A stretch of 14,225 nt of DNA from Oligoflexia bacterium (GTDB taxonomy: Bacteria > Bdellovibrionota > UBA1018 > CAIMNF01). The notes under the pieces were generated by a model. It was given only the letters and a program-made list of their open reading frames with translations. It did no database searches and was not told the origin of the DNA. The position numbers were made by a program, and so were the translations under genes. Shown here in pieces: positions 6,985-13,809 of the stretch. Every line of letters starts with the position of its first letter. The stretch's first letter is position 1. The stretch lies in NCBI GenBank assembly GCA_903858975.1, contig CAIOKW010000323.1:1-14225 (forward strand). Direction: 5' to 3'.

Positions 6985-9201
6985 TTAAAGGTCCTCAAAG
7001 CGCGGGTCGTCAGCGCGGGGAACCCCGAGCCCCGAGTCAGCCGGGGTAGAAGGGGTGACTGGGGCAACGGCCTTCAGGGTGGCTTTTGGCTTCTCTTGGG
7101 CCTTGGAAGACGGAGCCGCGCTTTCTTTTTTCGGTGACTTGATTACGACCTTGGTTTCATTTTTGGGAGTGACCACTTTAATTGCCGAAGCCGTTGTTTT
7201 GGCCATTTTACCGCCATTTACCACTGAAAGTAACTCACCAACCATACCCGAAAGCGATTCAGCCTCCCGAGAAAGTTGTTCGGCTGCTGTTGCAGTGGTG
7301 TGGGCGATTCCAGAGTTTTGGTTGGTGACTTGGTCAAGCTGGCCCATCGCTTTATTAATTTCAGTGACCCCTTGGGTTTGCTCACGGGTTGCAACTGAGA
7401 TCTGAGACACCATAGAGTCTAGATTTTCTGCGCTCGAAAGTATCTGATCAAGAAGTTCACCACACTGCTTGGCGATCTTGGTTCCAGCATCGACTTTTTG
7501 TTTCCCGGCAAGAGCTTCGCGTCCCACGTTTGTTTTTGTTTCAGAAACAATTTTTTCCACGCGCTCCGTGCTTGATTCCAGTAAGCTTGAGATCTCTTTT
7601 GCTGCAGTTCCACTCATTTGAGCAAGATTTCCCACTTCTTCAGCGACCACTGCGAATCCTTTACCGTGCTCACCCGCTCGCGCCGCTTCCACGGACGCGT
7701 TAAAAGAGAGGAGTTTCGTCTGGAAGACGATGTCATTGATGACTTTTGTCTTCTGTCCGATTTCTTGAATGAGTTTTACAATCTCAGAAATTTGAGCGTT
7801 TCCTCGATCGACTTCCTTCATAATGGTGTCATTACTGAGGTTGATTTCCTGAATTGCGTGAATCATCTGATCAATAGATTTTTTTCCCTCTTCAGAAGTC
7901 TGACGGCTAAATTCAGAGGCTGATTTGGATTTTTGAGCGTTGTCACTTGAGGACTTGAGCATAGACCCAACTTGTTCAAGCGCCGCTGCAGTTTCTTGGA
8001 TGGATGCCGCTTGCTCTGATACGGACTCGGATAGTTTTTGCCCCGAATCAGTAATGCTTTTAGCGGCCAAGGCAACCTCACCCGAGCCTTTGGTTAAGCG
8101 CTCAGCAAGGCTTGAGAGGACTCGTGCAATGGAGCTAGAAAATATGATGGATAGAAAGAGTGAGACAAGAATGACCATTCCAAATGCCACATAAAATGCT
8201 TTTTTAATGAGGTAGAGTTCAGCGAGGCCTTCATCTGAGGAGGAGTTCCGAACCATGACGCCCCAGCCAACGGAATCAATAAATTTAGGTCCTGTCACCT
8301 TGCTGTAGCCAGTGGTATGAGGAATTTTCTCACGAGGGTCAAGGAATGTACCCGCACCGGACTCTCCTTTTTGAAGTAGGGTAGCGGCAGTGAATTCATC
8401 TTTTACAAAATTGTATTTCAGAAGTTGATTCCAGTCGTATTTTGAGTCCTCAAGCTTCGCGGATTTCGGATCGGAATCATATTCAAAGAGGAGCGTTCCG
8501 TCTTTTCCTAAGAGAACGACATCGTTGTGGTTCATTCCAAGATTCTTAAGAGATCGATAGAGCTCTTTAAAAGCAACTTCAAACCAACGCGAGCCTGCGC
8601 GGTTAGAAATTACACCAATAACATTTCCGCTTTCATCCTTAATGGCAGTGCTAAAGCTATTCCCTAAACGTTGCGAACCATACACTTCACTGGTGTAAGG
8701 ATCCACGTGAACGTCTTCAAATGCGGTTCCTGAAAACCCTTTGTCCTTATCCTCAAGAGTCTTATTTTCCATGACCGACTTAAACCAAGGGGCGTCGGAA
8801 TAGTTTTTGGAATAGAGGGAGGCCACTTCGATTGGTTTTCCGTCGGGAGATTTATCATTGACCGCAACGAGCTTTCCTTTTGCATTGACCACCATGATGA
8901 GGTCGTAAATCCCATACATCGCAGAAAAGGTATTTAAGCTTTGAGTGATTACTTTTCGGTCGTGGGCCTGAAGGGTGGGGCTCAGTGAAAATGTTTGGAC
9001 ATCGCCGTACCGCTCGTAAAACTGTGCACCAAGAGCATCACTCAAAGAGCGGGAGTTAGATTCAAAAGAATGCATTTCCTGTTGAGTAACTTTTTTTGAA
9101 ATGATTTCGAGAACCCCGAAGCTCATGATTCCTAAAATAAGTGGCACAGAAAAAACAAGTGAGATGAGTTTTTGTTTAAGACTCATTTTTTTTCCGATCA
9201 T
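6985..9201 (-). CDS. Methyl-accepting chemotaxis protein with extracytoplasmic Cache-type sensor
   Basis: A 738-residue membrane receptor. The first transmembrane helix is at about 11-34, followed by a periplasmic sensor (about 35-330) that looks like a double Cache domain (aromatic and D-rich pattern IYDLIMVVNAKGKLVAVND and VVLLGKDGTLLFEYDSD). The second membrane helix is at about 335-357. The cytoplasmic coiled coil follows, with the signalling tip at 493-527 (FQTKLLSFNASVEAARAGE then HGKGFAVVAEEVGNLA). Residues about 662-728 form a Lys/Pro/Ala-rich flexible tail ending in DDPRFEDL, which could tether adaptation enzymes. AAGGAAA stands just before the ATG, a good ribosome binding site. It lies 50 bp upstream of the PHP gene with no clear terminator between. 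The ligand is unknown. Confidence 0.95.
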   Translation of the reverse strand: MIGKKMSLKQKLISLVFSVPLILGIMSFGVLEIISKKVTQQEMHSFESNSRSLSDALGAQFYERYGDVQTFSLSPTLQAHDRKVITQSLNTFSAMYGIYDLIMVVNAKGKLVAVNDKSPDGKPIEVASLYSKNYSDAPWFKSVMENKTLEDKDKGFSGTAFEDVHVDPYTSEVYGSQRLGNSFSTAIKDESGNVIGVISNRAGSRWFEVAFKELYRSLKNLGMNHNDVVLLGKDGTLLFEYDSDPKSAKLEDSKYDWNQLLKYNFVKDEFTAATLLQKGESGAGTFLDPREKIPHTTGYSKVTGPKFIDSVGWGVMVRNSSSDEGLAELYLIKKAFYVAFGMVILVSLFLSIIFSSSIARVLSSLAERLTKGSGEVALAAKSITDSGQKLSESVSEQAASIQETAAALEQVGSMLKSSSDNAQKSKSASEFSRQTSEEGKKSIDQMIHAIQEINLSNDTIMKEVDRGNAQISEIVKLIQEIGQKTKVINDIVFQTKLLSFNASVEAARAGEHGKGFAVVAEEVGNLAQMSGTAAKEISSLLESSTERVEKIVSETKTNVGREALAGKQKVDAGTKIAKQCGELLDQILSSAENLDSMVSQISVATREQTQGVTEINKAMGQLDQVTNQNSGIAHTTATAAEQLSREAESLSGMVGELLSVVNGGKMAKTTASAIKVVTPKNETKVVIKSPKKESAAPSSKAQEKPKATLKAVAPVTPSTPADSGLGVPRADDPRFEDL

Positions 9202-9261
9202 AGCGTTTCCTTCAATGTGAGTTCGATGGGTTCAAAACCTAAAACAGCTTCTTTTATGATT

Positions 9262-9289
9262 AGATCGGTTTTATTGAGGAAAATCTTTA
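9262..9289 (-). promoter_or_regulatory. Candidate flagellar-type (sigma-28) promoter for the chemoreceptor
   Basis: Read on the minus strand, TAAAGATT (9289-9282) and ACCGATCT (9269-9262) resemble the sigma-28 consensus TAAAGTTT and GCCGATAA. The spacer is 12 bases instead of the usual 11. It lies about 60 bp before the receptor start, a normal distance, and chemoreceptors are common sigma-28 targets. The match is partial, so this is tentative. Confidence 0.3.
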
Positions 9290-9443
9290 TGTTTTGAAAA
9301 AAACTGAGGGAAAATGCGAGATGTCGACACGATTCAATCGAAATTGCGTCAAAATGCGCGGGGCGCTGATGGGTGCAAAACGATTTTGATCTGTGTTTAC
9401 GGGTTGTTTCTTTAAAAAATCTTTACGGGGCGAGGCGTGATTT

Positions 9444-9890
9444 CTAGTCGTTTTCCCATTTGCTTTCGGTGCAGGAAACTGCTCGATCGGAAACGTTCAG
9501 TTTTTTAATATTCAGAAAAGCATTGAACTTAGCGACTCGGTAAATCAAAGGCTCCTTGCGATCCAGAACGATTCGATAAGAGCTGTTCTCGGGGTTTAGG
9601 GAGACCGTGATGTCTGCGATTTTTCTCCCAGTGAGAGTAACGATCAAGGGTGTTTTTTTGTTGGAGTAAAATGAAAATTGGTATCGCGCCTTTCCCCGAA
9701 CGGATTCTTCAAAAATCAGCTTCTTTCCATCCGCTACTGCTACAGCAACCTTTTCGCCTTTCCCGTCCGAGAGATCGGCGGTCATCTTGAGGTCATTGTC
9801 TTCGCTCGCGCAGATCAAAAAGTTTCCTGAGTATTGCGCGGCGAAAGTTAGCTGAGAAAATAGAAGTCCGAATAGAACAAAAGCTTTCAT
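9444..9890 (-). CDS. Unrecognised small secreted protein
   Basis: I do not recognise this protein. From the ATG at 9890 it has 148 residues and begins with a clear signal peptide (MKAFVLFGLLFSQLTFA, cleavage before AQ). The mature part is about 130 residues, rich in beta-forming patterns and charged residues. It holds one cysteine near each end (C27 and C140), which could join as a disulfide after export. Longer starts exist at 9899 (ATG) and 9908 (TTG), adding three or six residues; none has a strong ribosome binding site. It is followed by 242 bp of non-coding DNA before the chemoreceptor and is divergent from rpsL, so it is probably a single-gene unit. Confidence 0.75.
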   Translation of the reverse strand: MKAFVLFGLLFSQLTFAAQYSGNFLICASEDNDLKMTADLSDGKGEKVAVAVADGKKLIFEESVRGKARYQFSFYSNKKTPLIVTLTGRKIADITVSLNPENSSYRIVLDRKEPLIYRVAKFNAFLNIKKLNVSDRAVSCTESKWEND

Positions 9891-9900
9891 GGCGCGCATC

Positions 9901-9919
9901 TTACACAAAGCAAGTGTAA
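9901..9919. repeat. Inverted repeat TTACAC-N7-GTGTAA at the start of the secreted-protein gene
   Basis: A perfect 6-bp inverted repeat with a 7-base centre (AAAGCAA on the plus strand). It lies directly before the start codons of the gene at 9444-9890, where it could act as an operator or as a hairpin that hides the start. No other copy was noticed. Confidence 0.5.
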
Positions 9920-10042
9920 AAATAAAGACAAATCAGGTGCGAGGAGGCAAGTCACGAAAAGGGTCCGCGGAAGTGGGCTAAGGGGGGAGTGCGGTAGAGA
10001 AAGAAATAACGCGCCACGGCAGTCACAAGCGAGCCACAATTC

Positions 10043-10058
10043 ATTAAAGCGCTTTAAT
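10043..10058. repeat. Perfect 16-bp palindrome in the divergent promoter region
   Basis: ATTAAAGCGCTTTAAT is identical to its own reverse complement. It lies about 100 bp upstream of the rpsL -35 candidate and about 150 bp upstream of the secreted-protein gene. There is no spacer and no T-tract after it, which suits a dimeric repressor site better than a terminator. The binding protein is unknown. Confidence 0.5.
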
Positions 10059-10155
10059 TACATGTACTTGAGTTTTTCCATTCCTATTCAATGAAAAAGC
10101 TTGAGCCCTTAAACTACTGAGATTTCGCATTTTTTTGATTTTGGCAAGATGGGAC

Positions 10156-10182
10156 TTGACCAAAATGGGGTGTTTCTAATAT
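10156..10182 (+). promoter_or_regulatory. Candidate housekeeping promoter of rpsL-rpsG
   Basis: TTGACC (10156-10161) matches five of six bases of the -35 consensus and TAATAT (10177-10182) resembles the -10 box. The spacer is 15 bp, shorter than the ideal 17. It lies about 50 bp before the rpsL start and is the best sigma-70-like match in the region. Confidence 0.45.
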
Positions 10183-10236
10183 CTGTAGTCGTTCTACATT
10201 CAGAATCTAGCTTTTAGATGAAAGGAAAACGTAGGA

Positions 10237-10623
10237 ATGCCTACAATTAACCAGCTCGTCCGTACGGGCCGTAAAAAACAAATTTGGAAAACCAGCTCTC
10301 CGGCGCTGGCGTCTTGCCCACAAAAACGCGGTGTTTGTACCCGTGTTTATACTACGACGCCAAAGAAGCCTAACTCTGCATTGCGCAAAGTTTGCCGGGT
10401 TCGCTTGACGAATGGATATGAAGTGTCTTCATACATTCCAGGCGTTGGACACAATCTTCAGGAACACTCGATCGTATTGATTCGTGGTGGCCGGGTGAAG
10501 GACCTTCCAGGGGTTCGTTACCACACTGTGCGCGGAACCCTTGATACTCAAGGTGTTGCCAACCGCAAGCAGAGCCGCTCTAAATACGGCGCGAAGAAAC
10601 CAGCAGCAGGCGCTGCTAAGTAA
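10237..10623 (+). CDS. rpsL: 30S ribosomal protein S12
   Basis: A full-length 128-residue S12, part of the decoding centre of the small subunit. The invariant stretches CPQKRGVCTRVYTTTPKKPNSALRK and GHNLQEHS/GGRVKDLPGVRYH line up with E. coli S12 without gaps through the core. Lys43 and Lys88, where streptomycin-resistance changes arise, are both the wild-type lysine. Asp89, the residue methylthiolated by RimO in many bacteria, is present. The N-terminal tail (GRKKQIWKTSSP) and the Ala/Lys-rich C-terminus are the variable parts. AAAGGA stands about 10 bases before the ATG. rpsG follows after 21 bp, as in the usual str operon. Confidence 0.99.
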   Translation: MPTINQLVRTGRKKQIWKTSSPALASCPQKRGVCTRVYTTTPKKPNSALRKVCRVRLTNGYEVSSYIPGVGHNLQEHSIVLIRGGRVKDLPGVRYHTVRGTLDTQGVANRKQSRSKYGAKKPAAGAAK

Positions 10624-10644
10624 GCTTTATAAGGATAATTTAAA

Positions 10645-11115
10645 ATGGCACGTAAAAAGGTTGCAGCTAAACGCGAAATTAACCCAGATCCAATTTATAA
10701 CGATTTGATCGTTGCTAAATTCATTAACGCCCTTCTCTATGATGGGAAGCGTGGTATCGCTGAGAAGATTTTCTATTCAGCAATGGATATGATTCAAGAG
10801 AAGACTAATGACGAAGGTATTAAAGCTTTCAAAAAAGGTCTTGAGAACATCAAGCCACTTCTTGAAGTTAAATCACGCCGTGTAGGCGGAGCGAACTATC
10901 AGGTTCCTGTTGAAGTGAAGCCTGCTCGTCGTCAATCCCTTGCAACTCGCTGGTTGATTGATTCAGCTCGTGGTCGCGGAGAGCAAACCATGGCAGAGCG
11001 TCTTGCAATGGAAATCATTGATGCTTCAAATCAGCGCGGTACCGCGATGAAGAAGCGTGAAGACATGCACCGTATGGCTGAAGCAAACAAAGCGTTTGCT
11101 CACTATCGCTGGTAA
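10645..11115 (+). CDS. rpsG: 30S ribosomal protein S7
   Basis: A complete 156-residue S7, the primary binder of the 3' major domain of 16S rRNA. Family hallmarks are visible: INPDPIYND near the start, FINALLYDGKRGIAEKI, the central VGGANYQVPVEV and ending HRMAEANKAFAHYRW. AAGGA lies about nine bases before the ATG. Arginine codons are only CGT or CGC, a strong bias expected of a highly expressed gene and stronger than in the fusA that follows. It is the last gene of its transcription unit, because an intrinsic terminator begins 16 bp after the stop. Confidence 0.99.
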   Translation: MARKKVAAKREINPDPIYNDLIVAKFINALLYDGKRGIAEKIFYSAMDMIQEKTNDEGIKAFKKGLENIKPLLEVKSRRVGGANYQVPVEVKPARRQSLATRWLIDSARGRGEQTMAERLAMEIIDASNQRGTAMKKREDMHRMAEANKAFAHYRW

Positions 11116-11131
11116 TTTTAAAATTAAGTTG

Positions 11132-11171
11132 AAAAAAAGCCCGGCTGCGATTGCAGACGGGCTTTTTTTTT
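11132..11171 (+). terminator. Intrinsic terminator between rpsG and fusA
   Basis: The stem pairs GCCCG (11139-11143) with CGGGC (11158-11162). After one G/A mismatch, CTGC pairs with GCAG around a GATT loop. A run of eight T follows, and seven A precede the stem, so it could work in both directions. It would end the rpsL-rpsG transcript. Confidence 0.9.
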
Positions 11172-11197
11172 ATCCTGAAGTTCAAGATCAGTTTTTC

Positions 11198-11206
11198 TGG
11201 TAAGAT
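11198..11206 (+). promoter_or_regulatory. Candidate extended -10 promoter of fusA
   Basis: TGGTAAGAT fits the extended -10 form TG-N-TATAAT with one or two mismatches in the hexamer. No good -35 box is seen at 17 bp. Transcription would begin around 11213, leaving only about five bases before the fusA ATG. There is no clear Shine-Dalgarno sequence in that space. Confidence 0.4.
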
Positions 11207-11217
11207 AAGACAAATTT

Positions 11218-13374
11218 ATGACGACAAAGCACGAAGTGAAAAAGTTAGACGATAAAGTAGCTCAGGCTCTATCCAAGATTAGAAACATTGGGATCATGGC
11301 CCACATTGATGCAGGGAAGACGACTACAACCGAGCGAATTCTCTATTACACGGGTAAAACTCACAAAATTGGTGAGGTTCATGAGGGTACGGCGACGATG
11401 GATTGGATGCCTCAAGAACAAGAGCGCGGCATCACTATTACTTCTGCTGCAACTACGGCCTATTGGCGAGATCAAACGATCAATATTATCGATACCCCGG
11501 GACACGTGGACTTTACGATCGAAGTAGAGCGATCCCTTCGCGTTCTTGATGGAGCAATTGTCGTTTTTTGTGCGGTTGGCGGAGTGGAGCCTCAAACTGA
11601 AACGGTTTGGCGTCAGGCAGATAAGTATCATGTGCCTCGAATTGCGTTTATCAATAAATTGGATCGAGTTGGCTCTGACTTTAATGCCGTGGTCGCTCAA
11701 ATGAAGGATCGCTTGGGGTGTCGGGCGATTCCAATTCAACTCCCTTGGGGGACTGAAGACCAACTTCAGGGGGTCATTGATTTAGTAGAAATGAAGGCTT
11801 TGCGCTGGGGTTCTACAGACTTGGGGGCAAAGTATACCATCGAGGAGATCCCCGCAGATCTTCGTGATGATGCAGATCTTTATCGCCAGAACCTCATTGA
11901 AAGTATCTCTGATTTTGATGAAGCAATCATGGAAAAATATCTGGGCGGAGAAGAGCCCACGATTTCTGAAGTGAAAGCGGCGATTCGAAAAGGGACGATT
12001 GAGCTGAAAATTGTTCCTGTGTTATGTGGAGCGAGTTTTAAGAATAAAGGGGTTCAAACCCTTCTAGATGGTGTTGTGGATTACCTTCCGTCGCCTCTCG
12101 ATGTTCCGCCCTTGGTGGGTCATAATCCAGCAGATGAGTCAAAAGAGATCCTTTGCTCTCCAGATCCAAGCGAGCCCTTTGCTGCGCTAGCATTTAAAAT
12201 CATGACCGATCCATTTGTGGGCCAATTGACCTATATTCGTGTGTATTCTGGAAAGTTAGAATCAGGACAAGTGTTTTGGAATACCAATAAAGGAAAGCGC
12301 GAGAGAGCTAATCGCCTCCTTCGAATGCACGCAAATAAGTCAGAAGAAGTGCAAGAGGTCACGGCAGGGAATATCGTAGCCATTATGGGACTCAAGCTTG
12401 CGACGACCGGAGATACGTTTTGCTCTGAGGGCAGACAGGTTCTTCTTGAAAAAATCGAATTTCCAGAGCCTGTTATTTCGATCGCGATTGAGCCTAAAAC
12501 GAAGGCGGATCAGGATAAACTCGGGCAGGCGCTTCAGCGTTTAACAGTAGAGGATCCTTCCTTTCGAGTGATTCAAAGTGAAGACACGGCCCAAACTTTA
12601 ATTAGTGGTATGGGCGAACTTCATTTGGAAATCATTGTCGATCGCTTAAAGCGGGAATTTAAAGTAGAGGCCAATGTTGGGACGCCACAGGTTTCCTATC
12701 GTGAAACGATTTTAGGTGAAGCTCAGGGCGAAGGTAAGTTCATTCGCCAGGGCGACGGTGTAAAAAGTCAGTACGGTCACTGTATTGTGAAGCTGAAGTC
12801 AGCTGAGCGCGGTAAAGGGTTTGTGTTTACTAATAAAGCGACCGAAAGCGCAATTCCAAAGCAATTTGTGGGCTCAGCCGAGCAGGGTCTCAGGGAGGCA
12901 ATGTCGGGTGGGGTGCTTGCGGGTTATCCAGCGGTCGATATTGAAGCAACCCTGGTGGGAGGGTCATTTAGTGAGACAGACTCTTCGGATATTGCATTTA
13001 AGGTTGCAGCAGCCATGGCCTTTAAGGATGCGGCTGCAAAGGCGGGACCAACGATCTTGGAGCCACTGATGAAATGTGAAGTGGTCTGCCCGCAGGATTA
13101 CATGGGAGCAGTGATCGGGGATCTCAACGCTCGTGGAGGAAAAATCCATGGGATGAACGCGCGGGCCAACTTCCAGGTTATTGACGCCGAAGTCCCATTG
13201 GCCAAGATGTTTGGTTATTCGACTGTGCTTCGGTCGTCCTCTCAGGGGAGAGCTACCTTTTCGATGCACTTCTCGCACTATTCGCCGGTATCGGCCTCAG
13301 TGCTTGAAGAAATTAAGCAAAAGGCGGGGATCCTCCCTCAGTGGCCGGTGGAGTCCCAGGTCCCGAATACCTAG
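11218..13374 (+). CDS. fusA: Elongation factor G, divergent at the domain IV tip
   Basis: A complete 718-residue translocation GTPase, slightly longer than the usual 690-705. The G domain is intact: P-loop AHIDAGKT (28-35), switch I RGITI (70-74), DTPGH (92-96), NKLD (146-149) and GAS (271-273). GMGELHLE (464-471) in domain III and the domain IV/V segments (EYMG-type at 627-630, VIGDLN, MFGY at 664-667) are present. Two oddities occur in domain IV. The loop normally reading QSGGRGQYGH is QGDGVKSQYGH (511-521), one residue longer. The conserved tip histidine (His573 in Thermus EF-G) is Ser585. Arginine codons include many CGA and some AGA, a weaker bias than rpsG. It has its own promoter candidate and no clear ribosome binding site. 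It may be the main EF-G or a paralogue such as the spdEFG type. Confidence 0.95.
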   Translation: MTTKHEVKKLDDKVAQALSKIRNIGIMAHIDAGKTTTTERILYYTGKTHKIGEVHEGTATMDWMPQEQERGITITSAATTAYWRDQTINIIDTPGHVDFTIEVERSLRVLDGAIVVFCAVGGVEPQTETVWRQADKYHVPRIAFINKLDRVGSDFNAVVAQMKDRLGCRAIPIQLPWGTEDQLQGVIDLVEMKALRWGSTDLGAKYTIEEIPADLRDDADLYRQNLIESISDFDEAIMEKYLGGEEPTISEVKAAIRKGTIELKIVPVLCGASFKNKGVQTLLDGVVDYLPSPLDVPPLVGHNPADESKEILCSPDPSEPFAALAFKIMTDPFVGQLTYIRVYSGKLESGQVFWNTNKGKRERANRLLRMHANKSEEVQEVTAGNIVAIMGLKLATTGDTFCSEGRQVLLEKIEFPEPVISIAIEPKTKADQDKLGQALQRLTVEDPSFRVIQSEDTAQTLISGMGELHLEIIVDRLKREFKVEANVGTPQVSYRETILGEAQGEGKFIRQGDGVKSQYGHCIVKLKSAERGKGFVFTNKATESAIPKQFVGSAEQGLREAMSGGVLAGYPAVDIEATLVGGSFSETDSSDIAFKVAAAMAFKDAAAKAGPTILEPLMKCEVVCPQDYMGAVIGDLNARGGKIHGMNARANFQVIDAEVPLAKMFGYSTVLRSSSQGRATFSMHFSHYSPVSASVLEEIKQKAGILPQWPVESQVPNT

Positions 13375-13536
13375 GAAGAAGCCGGATCCTGCACTCAGTC
13401 ATCAGTGGCTCGGGTTTTATTTTACAATATTTAGAGTTTTTTCTTGTGAAATGGGCAGATTTTCGGTATTCGTACCAACTTGTCGCACCAAATTTTGGCT
13501 CTGCTACTACAGTTCGCGGGCTGTCTTGGACAAATA

Positions 13537-13558
13537 ACGTAATCAAATTACGTAATTT
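13537..13558. repeat. Overlapping palindromes built on ACGTAAT/ATTACGT
   Basis: ACGTAAT-CAA-ATTACGT is a perfect inverted repeat (13537-13553). Its right half belongs to a second perfect palindrome, AAATTACGTAATTT (13545-13558). The core TTACGTAA returns at 13646-13653. This looks like a repeated operator upstream of rpsJ, or alternative arms of an RNA structure. Confidence 0.5.
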
Positions 13559-13658
13559 CCTGACGAAGGAAAAACCAAGGCGAGGCACGGCTGGCATCGG
13601 AAACGATGACCCGGCAACTGTGGCGAAATTCAGGCACCAGGCGGTTTACGTAAGTAAA
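13556..13658 (+). ncRNA. Candidate structured leader RNA upstream of rpsJ
   Basis: Several helices can be drawn by eye. TTTCCT/AGGAAA closes a 5-base loop (13556-13572). AAACC (13572-13576) pairs with GGTTT (13643-13647) and encloses CACGG/CTGTG (13586-13590 with 13618-13622). Inside that is CATCG-GAAA-CGATG, a GNRA tetraloop hairpin (13595-13608). TTTAC-GTAA-GTAAA (13645-13658) is a second GNRA hairpin that shares bases with the outer helix, so the two exclude each other. The location before a ribosomal operon suggests autoregulation. No known family was recognised. Confidence 0.4.
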
Positions 13659-13809
13659 AAGCTTCTGAGTTTCAGTCACCGCGAATGATGAGGGCAATTT
13701 TAGGTCGTTAATTGAATAAACTACTGAAGCGCTCCTTGAGTAGGGATAGGTCTGTCTAAGGTGATTGGCAGGCGTGTTCGCTAAAAAGGACGACGAAAGA
13801 AGGAATGTT

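Larger units (their letters stand above)
9891..10236. other. Divergent intergenic region upstream of rpsL
   Basis: A 346-bp stretch without a convincing gene. It holds a short inverted repeat at 9901-9919, a purine-rich section around 9935-10000, a perfect palindrome at 10043-10058, the rpsL promoter candidate at 10156-10182 and the rpsL ribosome binding site near 10220. No tRNA or known RNA family was recognised. Confidence 0.7.
13375..13809 (+). other. Non-coding region between fusA and rpsJ, at the usual place of tuf
   Basis: This 435-bp stretch has no convincing gene. Near its start is a weak stem (CACT/AGTG, then CGGG and TTTTATTTT, about 13392-13425) that may terminate fusA. Further on are palindromes at 13537-13558, a structured segment at 13556-13658, a CTACT/AGTAG stem at 13721-13743 and the rpsJ ribosome binding site AAGGA at about 13800. 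No tuf remnant is seen. A clear promoter was not found; TTGTGA (13444) with TATTCG (13467) is only a weak match. Confidence 0.75.

Noticed and set aside
7055..7405. Plus-strand 116-codon frame opposite the chemoreceptor tail
   Set aside because: It mirrors the low-complexity Lys/Pro/Ala-rich tail and coiled coil; there is no independent evidence for a gene.
11269..11763. Long minus-strand frame (164 codons) inside fusA
   Set aside because: It lies antisense to the highly conserved EF-G G domain and its translation shows no family features; it is a shadow of fusA codon use.
13575..13645. Possible SAM-I or cobalamin riboswitch because of CCCGGCAACTG
   Set aside because: Only that short string fits. 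The remaining conserved blocks and helices of either family are missing, and the downstream gene is ribosomal rather than metabolic.
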